From positions 62,001-126,000 of the forward strand of contig NZ_FTMZ01000007.1 of NCBI RefSeq assembly GCF_900156335.1: a stretch of DNA of 64,000 nt, in the 5' to 3' direction. Below the pieces are notes generated by a model. That model searched no databases, was not told the DNA's origin, and worked only from the letters and a program-made list of their open reading frames with translations. Shown here in pieces: positions 30,586 through 40,482 of the stretch. Position numbers and translations under genes: made by a program. The DNA is from Sphaerotilus natans. Its GTDB lineage: Bacteria > Pseudomonadota > Gammaproteobacteria > Burkholderiales > Burkholderiaceae_C. Within the stretch, counting starts at the first letter, position 1; each line of letters starts with the position of its first letter.

Positions 30586-31848
30586 TCAGGCCGCATCCAG
30601 GCCGAAGGCCTTGTGCAGCGCGCGCACCGCCAGCTCCATGTACTTCTCGTCGATGACCACCGAGGTCTTGATCTCGCTGGTGGTGATCATCTGGATGTTG
30701 ATGCCTTCGTCGCTGAGCGCGCGGAACATCGTCGAGGCCACGCCGGCGTGCGAGCGCATGCCGATGCCGACGATCGAGACCTTGCAGATCTTGGTGTCGC
30801 CGATGACCGCCTCGGCGCCCATGGCCGGCACGACCTGCGACTTCAGCAGGTCCAGCGTGCGCTGGTAGTCGTTGCGGTGGACGGTGAACGAGAAGTCGGT
30901 CTTGCCGTCGTGCGAGACGTTCTGCAGGATCACGTCCACATCGATGTTGGCCTCGGCGACCTTGCCCAGGATGCCATAGGCGATGCCCGGCTTGTCCGGC
31001 ACGCCCATCACGGTCAGCTTGGCTTCGTCGCGGTTGAACGCGATGCCCGACACAACGGCTTGTTCCATCTTCTCGTCTTCCTCGAAAGTGATCAGCGTGC
31101 CCGACTTGGCTTCTTCCTCGATGGCAATGTCCCACGGGGTGAAGCTCGAGAGCACGCGCAGCGGCACGCGGTACTTGCCGGCGAACTCGACCGACCGGAT
31201 CTGCAGCACCTTGGAGCCCAGCGACGCCATCTCCAGCATCTCCTCGAAGGAGACGGTGTTCAGGCGCTTGGCCTCCGGCACGACGCGCGGGTCGGTGGTG
31301 TAGACACCGTCGACGTCGGTGTAGATCAGGCACTCGTCGGCCTTCATCGCCGCGGCGACCGCGACGGCCGAGGTGTCCGAACCGCCACGACCCAGGGTCG
31401 TGATGTTCATGTCCTCGTCGACGCCCTGGAAGCCGGTGATGACGACCACGCGGCCGGCCTCCAGGTCGGCGCGCACGCGGGCGTCGTCGATGCTCTGGAT
31501 GCGGGCCTTGGTGTAGGACGAGTCGGTGCGGATCGGCACCTGCCAGCCGGAGTAGCTGACAGCCTCCATGCCTTCGGCCTGCAGCGCCAGCGACAGCAGG
31601 CCCACCGAGACCTGCTCGCCGGTGCAGGCGATCATGTCGAGCTCGCGGGTGACGGCGGGCGTCTGGACGGCAGGCGAGACATCCTTGGCCAGGCCGAGCA
31701 GGCGATTGGTCTCGCCGCTCATCGCCGACGGAACGACCACCATCTGGTGGCCGGCGCGGGCCCACTTGGCCACGCGCTTGGCGACGTTGCGGATGCGCTC
31801 GGTCGAGCCCATCGACGTGCCGCCGTACTTGTGAACGATCAAAGCCAT
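30586..31848 (-). CDS. lysC: Aspartokinase
   Basis: 420 residues. It phosphorylates aspartate, the first step toward lysine, threonine and methionine. The N-terminal kinase signature V-H-K-Y-G-G-T-S-M-G is at residues ~5-14. The C-terminal third has two ACT domains (V-T-V-M-G-V-P-D-K-P-G and V-S-I-V-G-I-G-M-R-S), the usual site of lysine/threonine feedback. I chose the ATG at 31848 because the kinase motif begins at once. A TAAAAT hexamer at 31958-31953 on the minus strand could be the -10 of its promoter, but no good -35 precedes it. Confidence 0.96.
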   Translation of the reverse strand: MALIVHKYGGTSMGSTERIRNVAKRVAKWARAGHQMVVVPSAMSGETNRLLGLAKDVSPAVQTPAVTRELDMIACTGEQVSVGLLSLALQAEGMEAVSYSGWQVPIRTDSSYTKARIQSIDDARVRADLEAGRVVVITGFQGVDEDMNITTLGRGGSDTSAVAVAAAMKADECLIYTDVDGVYTTDPRVVPEAKRLNTVSFEEMLEMASLGSKVLQIRSVEFAGKYRVPLRVLSSFTPWDIAIEEEAKSGTLITFEEDEKMEQAVVSGIAFNRDEAKLTVMGVPDKPGIAYGILGKVAEANIDVDVILQNVSHDGKTDFSFTVHRNDYQRTLDLLKSQVVPAMGAEAVIGDTKICKVSIVGIGMRSHAGVASTMFRALSDEGINIQMITTSEIKTSVVIDEKYMELAVRALHKAFGLDAA

Positions 31849-32002
31849 GAGTGTGTGGCTCGCGCGGAAACGGCGAGTCGCAGTGGAGTGGCAGGACAGC
31901 CGCCCCGGGTTTCCTGGCTTGAAGACAGGCCGCCCGGAGCGGAAAACCGTCGATTTTAACGACTTTCCGACGGGGATTTCCCGAAAGCGTGACATCGAAG
32001 CG

Positions 32003-33379
32003 TCATCCAGCCCAGCGCGGACGCCACTGAAGCGCGCCCGGCGGCGCCTGCTCTCGGGCATCGACCCCGAGCGCAGGCACGCAGACCAGCCGCCCGCCGC
32101 GCCACAGCAGCGGCGCATCGCGCTGCCAGGCCGGCACGCCTGCGGCCTGGAACTGCTTCTTCAGCGCACGAGGGACACCAGCCACATGGCTCTGGAACTG
32201 CTCCCCACCCTGGCGCGGCCGCGCCACCAGCGCCGACAGCACCTCCAATGTCAGACCGCCCTGCCTCACCGGCTCGAGATGCAGGGTGCCAGACCAGCCC
32301 GGCAGCGCCAGCGTCAGCACCTGTCCGGCAGACAGCTCGGGCGGCAGCCACGGCGCCAGCGCGATCTCGTCCGGCGGCGCGTCCGACCGGACATTCGCGC
32401 TCGGCGCCCCCGGCGCGTCGGGCACCAGCCGGCCGCGGTGCAAACGCAGCATGCAGTCGACATTCAGCGGCCAGACCGCACCCGAGCCCGCCTGAGGCAG
32501 TTCCTCGGCCAGACGCTCGAGCAGCGATGCACGCACCGCCAGTCCCTGCCCCGCCAGCCAGTGGCGCAGCAGATTGCGCCGGCGTGCAGGCGACAGGGCC
32601 GCCAGCGGCCCGGCCTGCAGCGTCCGGCCGTCCAGATCGCGCACCGCCGCAAGATCCAGATCGGCCAGCGCGCCCAGGCACTCGGCCGCGTCCTGCATGC
32701 GCGCGGCCGCATCGGCCAGCGCCAAAGGCGCCTGAGGGAAGGCCTCGCGCAAGGCCGGCATCACCTGCAGCCGCAGCCGGTTGCGGGCATGGCGCGGATC
32801 GGCATTGCTGTCGTCCTCGACATGCGCGATGCGGTGCGCGGCGACATAGGCCTCGATCTCGGCGCGTGGCCGCGCCAGCCAGGGCCGCAGCCAGCGCAGG
32901 CCCTCGCGCTCGATCGCGCGCGGCATCGCCGCCAGACCGGCCGCGCCGGCACCGCGCAGCGCCTGCAGCAGGAAGGTCTCGGCCTGGTCGTCGCGGTGAT
33001 GGGCCAGCAGCACGACGCGGCAGCCGGCACCGCGCGCCATGTCGGCCAACGCACGGTAGCGGCCCTCGCGCGCCAGCGCCTCCAGGCTCTCGCCGGCCTG
33101 CGGCTGCAGCCCGAGATGACGGACGTGGAAATGCAGGTCGGCGCCCTCGGCGCGCCAGCGCTCGCACTGGCGTGCGCAGTGGTCGCGCCAGTCATCGGCG
33201 AAGCGGCTCAGGCCGTGGTGCACATGCAGCGCATGCACCGGCAGGACCGGCGCGCCCTGCCCGGCCAGATCGCGCGCGGCCCGCCAGGTGGCGTGCAGCA
33301 GCGCCATCGAGTCGCGCCCGCCACTGCAGGCGACCGCGACCGGACCGGGCTCGAGGGGATCGAGGAAGGCGGACCGCAG
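32003..33379 (-). CDS. tilS: tRNA(Ile)-lysidine synthetase (non-ATG start)
   Basis: About 458 residues if started at the CTG at 33379. TilS adds lysine to C34 of tRNA-Ile(CAU). The ATP-pyrophosphatase PP-loop V-A-V-A-C-S-G-G-R-D-S-M-A-L-L-H is encoded just upstream of the first ATG (33307), so that ATG would remove the catalytic loop. No ATG, GTG or TTG occurs in this frame between an upstream in-frame stop (within accA) and the motif. CTG, 7 nt after the accA stop, is the only near-cognate candidate I can see that keeps a normal N-terminus of 18 residues before S-G-G. The TilS N-terminal domain (L-L-A-H-H-R-D-D-Q-A-E-T) and a C-terminal substrate-binding region follow. Confidence 0.85.
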   Translation of the reverse strand: MRSAFLDPLEPGPVAVACSGGRDSMALLHATWRAARDLAGQGAPVLPVHALHVHHGLSRFADDWRDHCARQCERWRAEGADLHFHVRHLGLQPQAGESLEALAREGRYRALADMARGAGCRVVLLAHHRDDQAETFLLQALRGAGAAGLAAMPRAIEREGLRWLRPWLARPRAEIEAYVAAHRIAHVEDDSNADPRHARNRLRLQVMPALREAFPQAPLALADAAARMQDAAECLGALADLDLAAVRDLDGRTLQAGPLAALSPARRRNLLRHWLAGQGLAVRASLLERLAEELPQAGSGAVWPLNVDCMLRLHRGRLVPDAPGAPSANVRSDAPPDEIALAPWLPPELSAGQVLTLALPGWSGTLHLEPVRQGGLTLEVLSALVARPRQGGEQFQSHVAGVPRALKKQFQAAGVPAWQRDAPLLWRGGRLVCVPALGVDAREQAPPGALQWRPRWAG

Positions 33380-33386
33380 GGGCGGA

Positions 33387-34355
33387 TCAGGCCTTGGTGT
33401 CGGTGAAGCGGCCGTAGGCGCGCAGGCGCTCGTAGCGCTGGTCGAGCAGCTCCTTGGCCTTCAGGTCGCCGACCTGGCGCAGCGCATCGTTGAGCGCGCG
33501 CTTGAGGTTGGCGCACATCTGGCGGGTGTCGCGGTGCGCGCCACCGACCGGCTCGCTGACGATCTTGTCGACCAGCCCCAGCGCCTTCAGGCGGTGCGCG
33601 GTGATGCCCAGGGCCTCGGCGGCGTCGCTGGCGCGCTCGGCGGTCTTCCACAGGATCGAGGCGCAGCCTTCCGGCGAGATCACCGAATAGACGGAGAACT
33701 GCAGCATCAGCACCTGGTCGGCCACCGAGATCGCCAGCGCGCCGCCGGAGCCGCCCTCGCCGATGATCGTGGTGATGATCGGCACCTCGAGCTGCGCCAT
33801 CTCGAAGATGTTGCGGCCGATCGCCTCGGACTGGCCGCGCTCCTCGGCACCGATGCCCGGATAGGCGCCGGGCGTGTCGACGAAGGTGAAGACCGGCAGG
33901 CCGAACTTCTCGGCCAGCTTCATCAGGCGCAGCGCCTTGCGGTAGCCCTCGGGGCGGGCCATGCCGAAGTTGCGCGCGGCGCGCTCCTTGGTGTCGCGGC
34001 CCTTCTGGTGGCCGATGACCATGCAGGCGCGGCCGTTGAAGCGGGCCAGGCCGCCCACGATCGACAGGTCGTCGGCGAAGGCGCGGTCGCCGTGCAGTTC
34101 CTGGAAGTCGGTGAAGATCTCGCCGACATAGTCCAGCGTGTAGGGGCGCTGCGGGTGGCGGGCGATCTGCGTGACCTGCCAGGGCGACAGGCTCGAGTAG
34201 ATGTCCTTGGCAAGCTGCTGGCTCTTCTTCGACAGGCGTTCGATCTCTTCCGAGATGTCCACCGCCGACTCGTTCTGCACGTAGCGCAGTTCCTCGATCT
34301 TGGTCTCGAGCTCGGCGATCGGCTGTTCGAAGTCGAGGAAGTGTTTCTTGCTCAT
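33387..34355 (-). CDS. accA: Acetyl-CoA carboxylase carboxyltransferase subunit alpha
   Basis: 322 residues, the usual AccA length. It forms the carboxyltransferase with AccD (15927). It has the N-terminal [11 protein letters not shown] segment, [14 protein letters not shown] near residue 170, and the oxyanion-hole [10 protein letters not shown] region. I favour the ATG at 34355 over the one at 34361, because AGGA lies 9 nt upstream of the former and only 3 nt upstream of the latter. tilS follows within about 7 bp. Confidence 0.96.
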   Translation of the reverse strand: MSKKHFLDFEQPIAELETKIEELRYVQNESAVDISEEIERLSKKSQQLAKDIYSSLSPWQVTQIARHPQRPYTLDYVGEIFTDFQELHGDRAFADDLSIVGGLARFNGRACMVIGHQKGRDTKERAARNFGMARPEGYRKALRLMKLAEKFGLPVFTFVDTPGAYPGIGAEERGQSEAIGRNIFEMAQLEVPIITTIIGEGGSGGALAISVADQVLMLQFSVYSVISPEGCASILWKTAERASDAAEALGITAHRLKALGLVDKIVSEPVGGAHRDTRQMCANLKRALNDALRQVGDLKAKELLDQRYERLRAYGRFTDTKA

Positions 34356-34439
34356 GGGCATCGATCCTGGTTGGCTCCCGGGGACCCGCGTCCGTCGGAC
34401 GGACTGGGGTCGGGAATTGATCACGGACTGTACTTTAGT

Positions 34440-35117
34440 TTAGCCGCCCGCCGGCTGCGGGTCGAGACTGCGCCACAGATACCAGGTCGCGACCGACCGG
34501 TAGGGCGCCCAGGCGTCGCCGACCTCGCGTGCCTCGGCGCGTGAGACCGGCTCGCCGCTGAAATAGTTCAGGCTGATGCCGCGGATCAGCCCGGCGTCGT
34601 CCAGCGGCAGCACGTTCGGACGCATCAGGTAGAAGATCAGGAACATCTCGGCGGTCCAGCGGCCGATGCCGCGAATCGCCACCAGCTCCTCGATGATCGC
34701 CTCGTCGCCCATCGAGCCCCAGTCGGTCTCGTGCACGCTGCCCTCGACGAAGTGGCGCGCCAGATCGCGCAGGTACTCGACCTTGCGCACCGACAGGCCG
34801 GCGGCGCGCATCGACTCGACCGACAGGCTCGACAGCGCGACCGGATCGATGTGATGACGCTGGCCCAGCCCCAGGCCGACGACCTTCTCCCAGACCGACT
34901 GCGCCGCCTTGACCGAGACCTGCTGACCGACGATCGAGCGCGCCAGCGTGGTGAAGGCGTCGCCGCGGCTGCGCAGCCGCGCGGTGCCAAAGCGCGGGAT
35001 CAGCTTGTTCATCACCCGGTCGCGGCGCGCCAGGTAGCGGCACGCCTCGTCCCAGTAGTCCGGCGTGACCAGCGCGACCGGCGCGCCGGCGTCCATCGCT
35101 GCAGCAGCGTCGCTCAT
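34440..35117 (-). CDS. DNA-3-methyladenine glycosylase (HhH-GPD, AlkA-like)
   Basis: 225 residues. It is a base-excision repair glycosylase of the HhH-GPD superfamily. The helix-hairpin-helix is L-V-A-I-R-G-I-G-R-W-T-A-E, and the catalytic aspartate is in V-L-P-L-D-D-A-G-L about 20 residues later. There are no C-terminal cysteines for an Fe-S cluster, which argues against Nth/MutY and for the 3-methyladenine type. I chose the ATG at 35117; the frame stays open through cysS but only as a shadow. It lies between cysS and accA in a conserved Burkholderiales order. Confidence 0.88.
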   Translation of the reverse strand: MSDAAAAMDAGAPVALVTPDYWDEACRYLARRDRVMNKLIPRFGTARLRSRGDAFTTLARSIVGQQVSVKAAQSVWEKVVGLGLGQRHHIDPVALSSLSVESMRAAGLSVRKVEYLRDLARHFVEGSVHETDWGSMGDEAIIEELVAIRGIGRWTAEMFLIFYLMRPNVLPLDDAGLIRGISLNYFSGEPVSRAEAREVGDAWAPYRSVATWYLWRSLDPQPAGG

Positions 35118-35149
35118 CGTGTCAGGCGTCAGACGCTCGGCAGCGGGGC

Positions 35150-36538
35150 TCAGGCGCGCACCCAGGTGGTGCCCTGCGGGCCGTCCTTCAGGACGATGCC
35201 GGCAGCCTGCAGCTCCTGGCGAATGCGGTCGGCCTCGGCGAAGTCGCGCGCCTTCTTGGCCGCAGCCCGCGCCTCGATGCGCACGAGGATCTCGGCCTCG
35301 GCCAGACCGCCGGCCTCCGAGCCGGTGGCGCCCTGCAGCCAGGCACGCGGCGCCTGCTGCAGCAGGCCCAGCACGCCGGCCAGCGCCTTCAGCAGCCCGG
35401 CCACCTCGGCCGAGCGGGTGCGGTTGACCTCGCCGGCCAGCTCGAACAGCACCGCCACCGCGATCGGCGTGTTGAAGTCGTCGTCCATCGCCACCTTGAA
35501 GCGCGCGGCGGCCGGATGCGCCCAGTCGATCTCGACAGGCGCGGCCTCGACCGCGTCCAGCGCGGTGTAGAGCCGGCGCAGCGCGCTGCGGGCGTCGTCC
35601 AGGCCCGCGTCGCTGAAGTTGAACGGGCTGCGGTAGTGCACGCGCAGCATGAAGAAGCGCAGCGTCTCGCCGTCGTAGGACTTCAGCACGTCGCGGATCG
35701 TGAAGAAGTTGCCCAGCGACTTGGACATCTTCTCGTTGTCGACGTTCAGGAAGCCGTTGTGCATCCAGGTCCGCACGAAGGGCTGGCCGGTGGCGCCCTC
35801 GCTCTGGGCGATCTCGTTCTCGTGGTGCGGGAACTGCAGGTCCAGGCCGCCGCCGTGGATGTCGAAGGTCTCGCCCAGCAGCGCGCAGCTCATCGCCGAG
35901 CACTCGATGTGCCAGCCTGGGCGGCCAGGACCGTAGGCGGACGGGTACTTGGCGTCCTCGGGCTCCTCGGGCTTGGCCGATTTCCACAGCACGAAGTCGA
36001 GCGGATCGTCCTTGCCGTCGGCCACCGCGACGCGCTCGCCGGCGCGCAGGTCGTCGAGCGACTTGCCCGAGAGCCGGCCGTAGCCGGGGAAGCGGCGCAC
36101 CGCGTAGTTCACGTCGCCGTTGCCGGCCTGGTAGGCCAGGCCCTTCTCCTGCAGCCGACCGATCATCGACAGCATCTGCGGCACGTACTCGGTGGCGCGC
36201 GGCTCGTGGGTCGGCGGCTCGATGCCCAGCGCGCCGATGTCGGCGTGCATCGCCGCGGTCATCTCGTCGGTGAGCTGGCGGATGGTGATGCCGCGCTCGA
36301 CCGCGCGGCGGATGATCTTGTCGTCGATGTCGGTGATGTTGCGCACGTACGTGACCGCGTAGCCGCTGGCGCGCAGCCAGCGCTGCACCACGTCGAAGGA
36401 CATCATCATCCGCGCGTGGCCGATGTGGCACAGGTCGTAGATCGTCATGCCGCACACGTACATCCGCACCTGGCCGGGTTCGATGGACTGGAAGTCTTCG
36501 AGCGTGCGAGTGAGGCTGTTGTGGATGCGGAGAGTCAT
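35150..36538 (-). CDS. cysS: Cysteinyl-tRNA synthetase
   Basis: 462 residues. This class I synthetase charges tRNA-Cys. The zinc-binding Y-V-C-G-M-T and HIGH-type H-I-G-H-A-R motifs lie in the first 45 residues. Further zinc ligands are in W-H-I-E-C-S-A-M and H-H-E-N-E. The K-M-S-K-S motif is near residue 272. The ATG at 36538 starts the usual M-T-L-R-I-H-N-S. It is divergent from the TPR/L,D-transpeptidase gene, with 165 bp between. A TATACT hexamer at 36622-36617 could be its -10, but I see no matching -35. Confidence 0.96.
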   Translation of the reverse strand: MTLRIHNSLTRTLEDFQSIEPGQVRMYVCGMTIYDLCHIGHARMMMSFDVVQRWLRASGYAVTYVRNITDIDDKIIRRAVERGITIRQLTDEMTAAMHADIGALGIEPPTHEPRATEYVPQMLSMIGRLQEKGLAYQAGNGDVNYAVRRFPGYGRLSGKSLDDLRAGERVAVADGKDDPLDFVLWKSAKPEEPEDAKYPSAYGPGRPGWHIECSAMSCALLGETFDIHGGGLDLQFPHHENEIAQSEGATGQPFVRTWMHNGFLNVDNEKMSKSLGNFFTIRDVLKSYDGETLRFFMLRVHYRSPFNFSDAGLDDARSALRRLYTALDAVEAAPVEIDWAHPAAARFKVAMDDDFNTPIAVAVLFELAGEVNRTRSAEVAGLLKALAGVLGLLQQAPRAWLQGATGSEAGGLAEAEILVRIEARAAAKKARDFAEADRIRQELQAAGIVLKDGPQGTTWVRA

Positions 36539-36703
36539 CGATCGGCAGAAATTCGGTGGCGGAAGGCGGTCGGCAGGAGGGTCGCGAATGGACCTCGGGA
36601 TGTCGACCGGGCGGCCAGTATAGCCCCGCCGGCCGGGCATTCAGCGGGGACCGGCACCCCCGCCGACGGGGAGCGATCGCGCCGGACTATGCACAATCCG
36701 CGC

Positions 36704-38563
36704 ATGATCCAGCCTGCCGAGGAAGCCGTGCCACGCTGCGGAATTCCACCGACCGTCTCCGATGCCCCTCGCCGGCCGGCCACCGGCCTGCTCGTGCTGG
36801 CGCTGGCGGCCGGCATGGCGAGCGCACCGGCTGCAGCCGCCGCGCAGATGTCGACGCCGGAGCAGCAGCGCTTCATGCAGGCGCTGGAGCTGGCACAGCG
36901 CCGCCAGGACGGCGAGGCGATGCGGCTGTTCGAGCAGCTCGTGCGCGAGCAGCCCGGGCGACCCGAGCCGCTGGTCAATCTCGGTGTGCTGCTGGCACGC
37001 CACGGCCGCGTCGACGAGGCCCGCGCCGCCTTCGAGCAGGCGCTGCGCACCAGCCAGCCCCATGCGCTGGCCCATGACAATCTGAACCGGCTGCAGGCCC
37101 GGGCCCCGGCCGACGCGCTGGCCTGGGCGGAGCCCGGCACGCCCGAGCCGCCGGCGCGAGCGGCGCTGCTGACGCTGACGCTGCTGGGCGGCGCGGCCGG
37201 CGCCATGCTGTGGATGCGGCGACGGCGCCCGGCCGCAGCCCCCTCGCCTGCACATCCGCCTCGTCCGGGAACGCAAGAAGCGCAGGAAACACAGGCCTCC
37301 AGCCTCACGCTGACACCGCGAGAGAGCTTCGTCAGCCTGGTCGACGCAGCACCGGCCTTCGCGACCACCGTGCCCGCGCCGCCAGCAACTCCTGCGACAG
37401 ATCCTCCGGCAACCCCACCTGCAACACGGCCAGCAACACGGCCAGCAGCGCGGCTGGCCGGTGCACCGGCCCATCGCCTGCCGGGCGCCGAGGAGCAGCT
37501 GCTGGCGGTCTACCGGCTGATCGGCGACGGCCAGCTCGAGGAGGCGCTGCGCCGGGTCGAGGCCCTGCTGCGCCAGACGCCGCGCTATCCGCTGGCCCGG
37601 CTGGCCTGCGCCGACCTGCAGCTGGTGCTGACCGGCGGACTGCAGCCCATGCCGGCCGGGCTGGACGCGCAGCGGCTGGCGCGCTGGCGCCAGGCCAGCG
37701 CGCTGCGGCTGCAGTCCTGGCAGACCCCGCCGCCGCCCGAGCATCTGCCGCGGCAGGTGGTGCATCTGGCCGATTCGGTGCGCCAGATGGTGGCGATCGA
37801 ATGCGCGACCTCGCGGCTGTTCGTGCTCGAGCAGCGTGCCGGACAGCTGCGGGTGGCGACGACGTGTCCGGTGCTCGTCGGCCCGCGTGCCGACGAGCGC
37901 GAACCGCTGCGGCCTGGCACGCCGCTGGGTCTGTACCGGATCGAGTCACGCCTGTCGCCGCGCCAGATCGGCGAGGAGCATGGCGCCGGCGCACTGGTGC
38001 TCGACCCGCCGAACGAGCATGACCGAAGGCTCGGCCGCCCGGCCCAGCCCTTCTGGCTGCACGGCCCCTCGCCGCGACCGCCGGGCGTGATGCCGCCGCC
38101 CTCCTGCCACCTGGTGCTGGCCGACGAGGACCTGCAGCGGCTGATGTTCGAGCTGGTGCCGCGGCGCACCCCGGTGCTGGTGGCCGAGCGGCTCGAATGG
38201 GTGACGCCACGCAGCCTGGCCCAGGCGCGACTGCGCACCCGCAATCTGGTCGAGGTCTGGCGGCTGGCCCGCGCGCGCGGCGACCTGCCCGCGCTGCTGG
38301 CGCTGTACGCGGCCGGCTTCGACGCGGGCCCCGACGAACGCGACCCTGCCCCCCGGCTGGCCGGGGAATTGGCCGCCAGCGGCGGGCGCGATCGCCAGCT
38401 GGCAGACTTGAGCCTGTTCGTCTGGCAGGACCGCGAGGAGGTGCTGCTGGCGAGCTTCCGCGAAGTGCTGCGCGGACATGCGCCGGGGCCGCTGCGCCGC
38501 CAGTACTGGGCGCGCGAGCACGGACAATGGAAGATCTTTTCCGAAACCGTTTCGAAGGACTGA
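36704..38563 (+). CDS. TPR / L,D-transpeptidase-like / Cds6 C-terminal-domain fusion
   Basis: 619 residues from the ATG at 36704; another in-frame ATG is at 36689. The order is: a hydrophobic signal or anchor (residues ~28-48), TPR-like helices (~50-130), a second membrane helix (~152-172) followed by R-R-R-R, a Pro/Thr/Ala-rich linker (~190-260), an L,D-transpeptidase (YkuD)-like domain (~350-480) with H453-G and C468 in S-C-H-L-V-L, and a C-terminal domain (~505-619) resembling the NTF2-like tail of Cds6-type L,D-transpeptidases (D-L-P-A-L-L-A-L-Y ... W-K-I-F-S-E-T). L,D-transpeptidases remodel peptidoglycan. Here the usual Gly before the catalytic Cys is Ser, so activity is uncertain. The family match is from pattern recognition only. 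It is 13 bp upstream of ppiA. Confidence 0.75.
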   Translation: MIQPAEEAVPRCGIPPTVSDAPRRPATGLLVLALAAGMASAPAAAAAQMSTPEQQRFMQALELAQRRQDGEAMRLFEQLVREQPGRPEPLVNLGVLLARHGRVDEARAAFEQALRTSQPHALAHDNLNRLQARAPADALAWAEPGTPEPPARAALLTLTLLGGAAGAMLWMRRRRPAAAPSPAHPPRPGTQEAQETQASSLTLTPRESFVSLVDAAPAFATTVPAPPATPATDPPATPPATRPATRPAARLAGAPAHRLPGAEEQLLAVYRLIGDGQLEEALRRVEALLRQTPRYPLARLACADLQLVLTGGLQPMPAGLDAQRLARWRQASALRLQSWQTPPPPEHLPRQVVHLADSVRQMVAIECATSRLFVLEQRAGQLRVATTCPVLVGPRADEREPLRPGTPLGLYRIESRLSPRQIGEEHGAGALVLDPPNEHDRRLGRPAQPFWLHGPSPRPPGVMPPPSCHLVLADEDLQRLMFELVPRRTPVLVAERLEWVTPRSLAQARLRTRNLVEVWRLARARGDLPALLALYAAGFDAGPDERDPAPRLAGELAASGGRDRQLADLSLFVWQDREEVLLASFREVLRGHAPGPLRRQYWAREHGQWKIFSETVSKD

Positions 38564-38576
38564 AGGAGTGAAGCCG

Positions 38577-39146
38577 ATGACCGCATTCCCGTTCGCCCGC
38601 ATCGCGACCGCGCTGGCCCTGGGCCTGGCGCTGTCCGGCGCGGCCCAGGCCGAGAAGGTGCGCCTGGCCACGTCGATGGGCGACATCGTCGTCGACCTGG
38701 ACGCCGCCAAGGCGCCCAGGACCGTCGCCAACTTCGTCGAGTACGTGAAGGCCGGCCACTACGACGGCACCATCTTTCACCGCGTGATCGGCAACTTCAT
38801 GATCCAGGGCGGCGGCATGGAGCCCTCGATGAAGGAGAAGCCCACCCGCGCGCCGATTCCGCTGGAGAGCCGCAACGGCCTGAGCAACACCCGCGGCACC
38901 CTGGCGATGGCCCGCACATCCGTGCCGGATTCCGCGACGTCCCAGTTCTTCATCAACGTGAAGGACAATCCCTTCCTGGACCAGCCGAACTCGCCGGATG
39001 GCAACGGCTATGCGGTCTTCGGCCGCGTCGTCGAAGGCATGGACGTGGTCGACAAGATCCGCGCCGTGCGCACCGGCTCGGCAGGCATGCACCGCGACGT
39101 GCCGGCCGAACCTGTCCTGATCAAGAAAGCCTCCCTGGAGAAATGA
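38577..39146 (+). CDS. ppiA: Periplasmic peptidyl-prolyl cis-trans isomerase (cyclophilin)
   Basis: 189 residues. A clear signal peptide (residues 1-25, ending S-G-A-A-Q-A) precedes a complete cyclophilin domain with F-H-R-V-I, Q-G-G-G and S-Q-F-F-I-N motifs. It speeds proline isomerisation during periplasmic protein folding. I chose the ATG at 38577 because AAGGAG lies 8 nt upstream; a GTG at 38568 is in frame but too close. Its stop overlaps the ATG of the cytoplasmic paralogue ppiB. Confidence 0.95.
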   Translation: MTAFPFARIATALALGLALSGAAQAEKVRLATSMGDIVVDLDAAKAPRTVANFVEYVKAGHYDGTIFHRVIGNFMIQGGGMEPSMKEKPTRAPIPLESRNGLSNTRGTLAMARTSVPDSATSQFFINVKDNPFLDQPNSPDGNGYAVFGRVVEGMDVVDKIRAVRTGSAGMHRDVPAEPVLIKKASLEK

Positions 39147-39658
39147 ACACCATGGCATCCCCGCAAGTCGAACTGCAGACCAACCTCGGCACCATCCGCA
39201 TCGAGCTCGACGCCGAGCGCGCTCCGCTGTCGGCCGAGAACTTCCTCAACTACGTGCGCAGCGGCCACTACGACGGCACCGTCTTCCACCGCGTCATCAA
39301 GGGCTTCATGGTCCAGGGCGGCGGCATGGAGCCGGGCCTGAAGCAGAAGCCCACGAAGGGCGAGATCAAGAACGAGGCCAACAACGGCCTGAAGAACGAC
39401 AAGTACACGCTGGCGATGGCGCGCACCAACGCGCCGCACTCGGCCACCGCGCAGTTCTTCATCAACACCGCCAACAACGACTTCCTGAACTTCCGTTCGG
39501 AATCGGCCCAGGGCTGGGGCTACGCGGTCTTCGGCCGCGTCGTCGACGGCACCGCCATCGTCGACCAGATCGAGAAGGTCCGCACCGGCTCGCGCGGCTT
39601 CCACGACGACGTGCCGGTCGAGGACGTCGTCATCACCCGCGCGGTGATCGTCGAGTGA
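39143..39658 (+). CDS. ppiB: Cytoplasmic peptidyl-prolyl cis-trans isomerase (cyclophilin)
   Basis: 171 residues with no signal peptide. It is a single cyclophilin domain with [12 protein letters not shown] and A-Q-F-F-I-N. It is clearly related to the preceding ppiA, so the two look like a tandem duplication in which one copy kept or gained a signal peptide. It may start at 39143 (overlapping the ppiA stop, ATGA) or at the ATG at 39152. The stop overlaps the lpxH GTG start, giving a coupled ppiA-ppiB-lpxH string. Confidence 0.95.
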   Translation: MNTMASPQVELQTNLGTIRIELDAERAPLSAENFLNYVRSGHYDGTVFHRVIKGFMVQGGGMEPGLKQKPTKGEIKNEANNGLKNDKYTLAMARTNAPHSATAQFFINTANNDFLNFRSESAQGWGYAVFGRVVDGTAIVDQIEKVRTGSRGFHDDVPVEDVVITRAVIVE

Positions 39659-40482
39659 TCGCGCTGCTGGACGGCCCGCTCGGGGCCGCCAGCGAGATCC
39701 ATGCCGCGCCGCACTGGCGCGGCATCGAGCTGCTGTCCGACCTGCACCTGGGCGAGCACACGCCCGCCACCGCGTGCGCGCTGGCCGGGCACCTGGCGGC
39801 CAGCGATGCCGACCTGATCGTGCTGCTGGGCGACCTGTTCGAGGTCTGGATCGGCGACGAACAGCTCGACGCACCCGCCGACCCGGCCCGCCCGATGGCG
39901 CAGGCGCTGCAGGCGCTGGCCGAGGCCGCGCGCCGCCGGCCGGTGGCGATGCTCACCGGCAACCGCGATTTCCTGCTCGGCCCCGAGGCGGCGCGCCGCC
40001 TGGGCTGGACGGTGCTGCCCGAGCGCTGCGTGCTGCAGGCCTTCGGCCACCGCCATGTGCTGGTGCACGGCGACGCCGAATGCCTCGACGACCGCGACTA
40101 CCAGCGCTTTCGCGCCCAGGTGCGCACGCCCGGCTGGCGCGAGGCCTTCCTGGCTCGGCCACTGGCCGAGCGCATGGCGGTCGCCCGCTCGCTGCGCGAC
40201 GGCAGCGAGCAGCGCAAGCGCGAGCAGGGCCTGGCCGGCTATGCCGATCTGGACCGCGCCGAAATGCTGTCGCTGCTGGCCGCCGCCGGCGCCGATCGCC
40301 TGATCCACGGCCACACCCATCGCCCTGGCGACGAGCGGCTCGGGCCCGGCCTGAGCCGCCATGTGCTGTCGGACTGGGATCTCGACGGTCAGCACGGCCC
40401 GGCCCGCGCCGAGGTGCTGCGGCTGGACGCCAGCGGCCTGCACCGCCAACCGCCGTCCGGCCTCGCTGCACGACCATGCTGA
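39655..40482 (+). CDS. lpxH: UDP-2,3-diacylglucosamine diphosphatase
   Basis: 275 residues. LpxH hydrolyses UDP-2,3-diacylglucosamine to lipid X in lipid A synthesis. All calcineurin-like metal motifs are present: [27 protein letters not shown] and H-G-H-T-H-R-P. It starts with a GTG overlapping the ppiB stop (GTGA), and it ends overlapping the start of the MtfA-like gene. The ppiB-lpxH pairing also occurs in gammaproteobacteria. Confidence 0.95.
   Translation: MIALLDGPLGAASEIHAAPHWRGIELLSDLHLGEHTPATACALAGHLAASDADLIVLLGDLFEVWIGDEQLDAPADPARPMAQALQALAEAARRRPVAMLTGNRDFLLGPEAARRLGWTVLPERCVLQAFGHRHVLVHGDAECLDDRDYQRFRAQVRTPGWREAFLARPLAERMAVARSLRDGSEQRKREQGLAGYADLDRAEMLSLLAAAGADRLIHGHTHRPGDERLGPGLSRHVLSDWDLDGQHGPARAEVLRLDASGLHRQPPSGLAARPC

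Noticed and set aside
32003-33307. tilS starting at the ATG at 33307
   Set aside because: This start removes the S-G-G-R-D-S catalytic loop, which is clearly encoded just upstream in the same frame.
35516-36703. N-terminal extension of the plus-strand TPR/L,D-transpeptidase frame across cysS
   Set aside because: The frame happens to be open antisense to cysS, but the extension looks like shadow sequence. The real protein starts near 36704 with a hydrophobic segment soon after.
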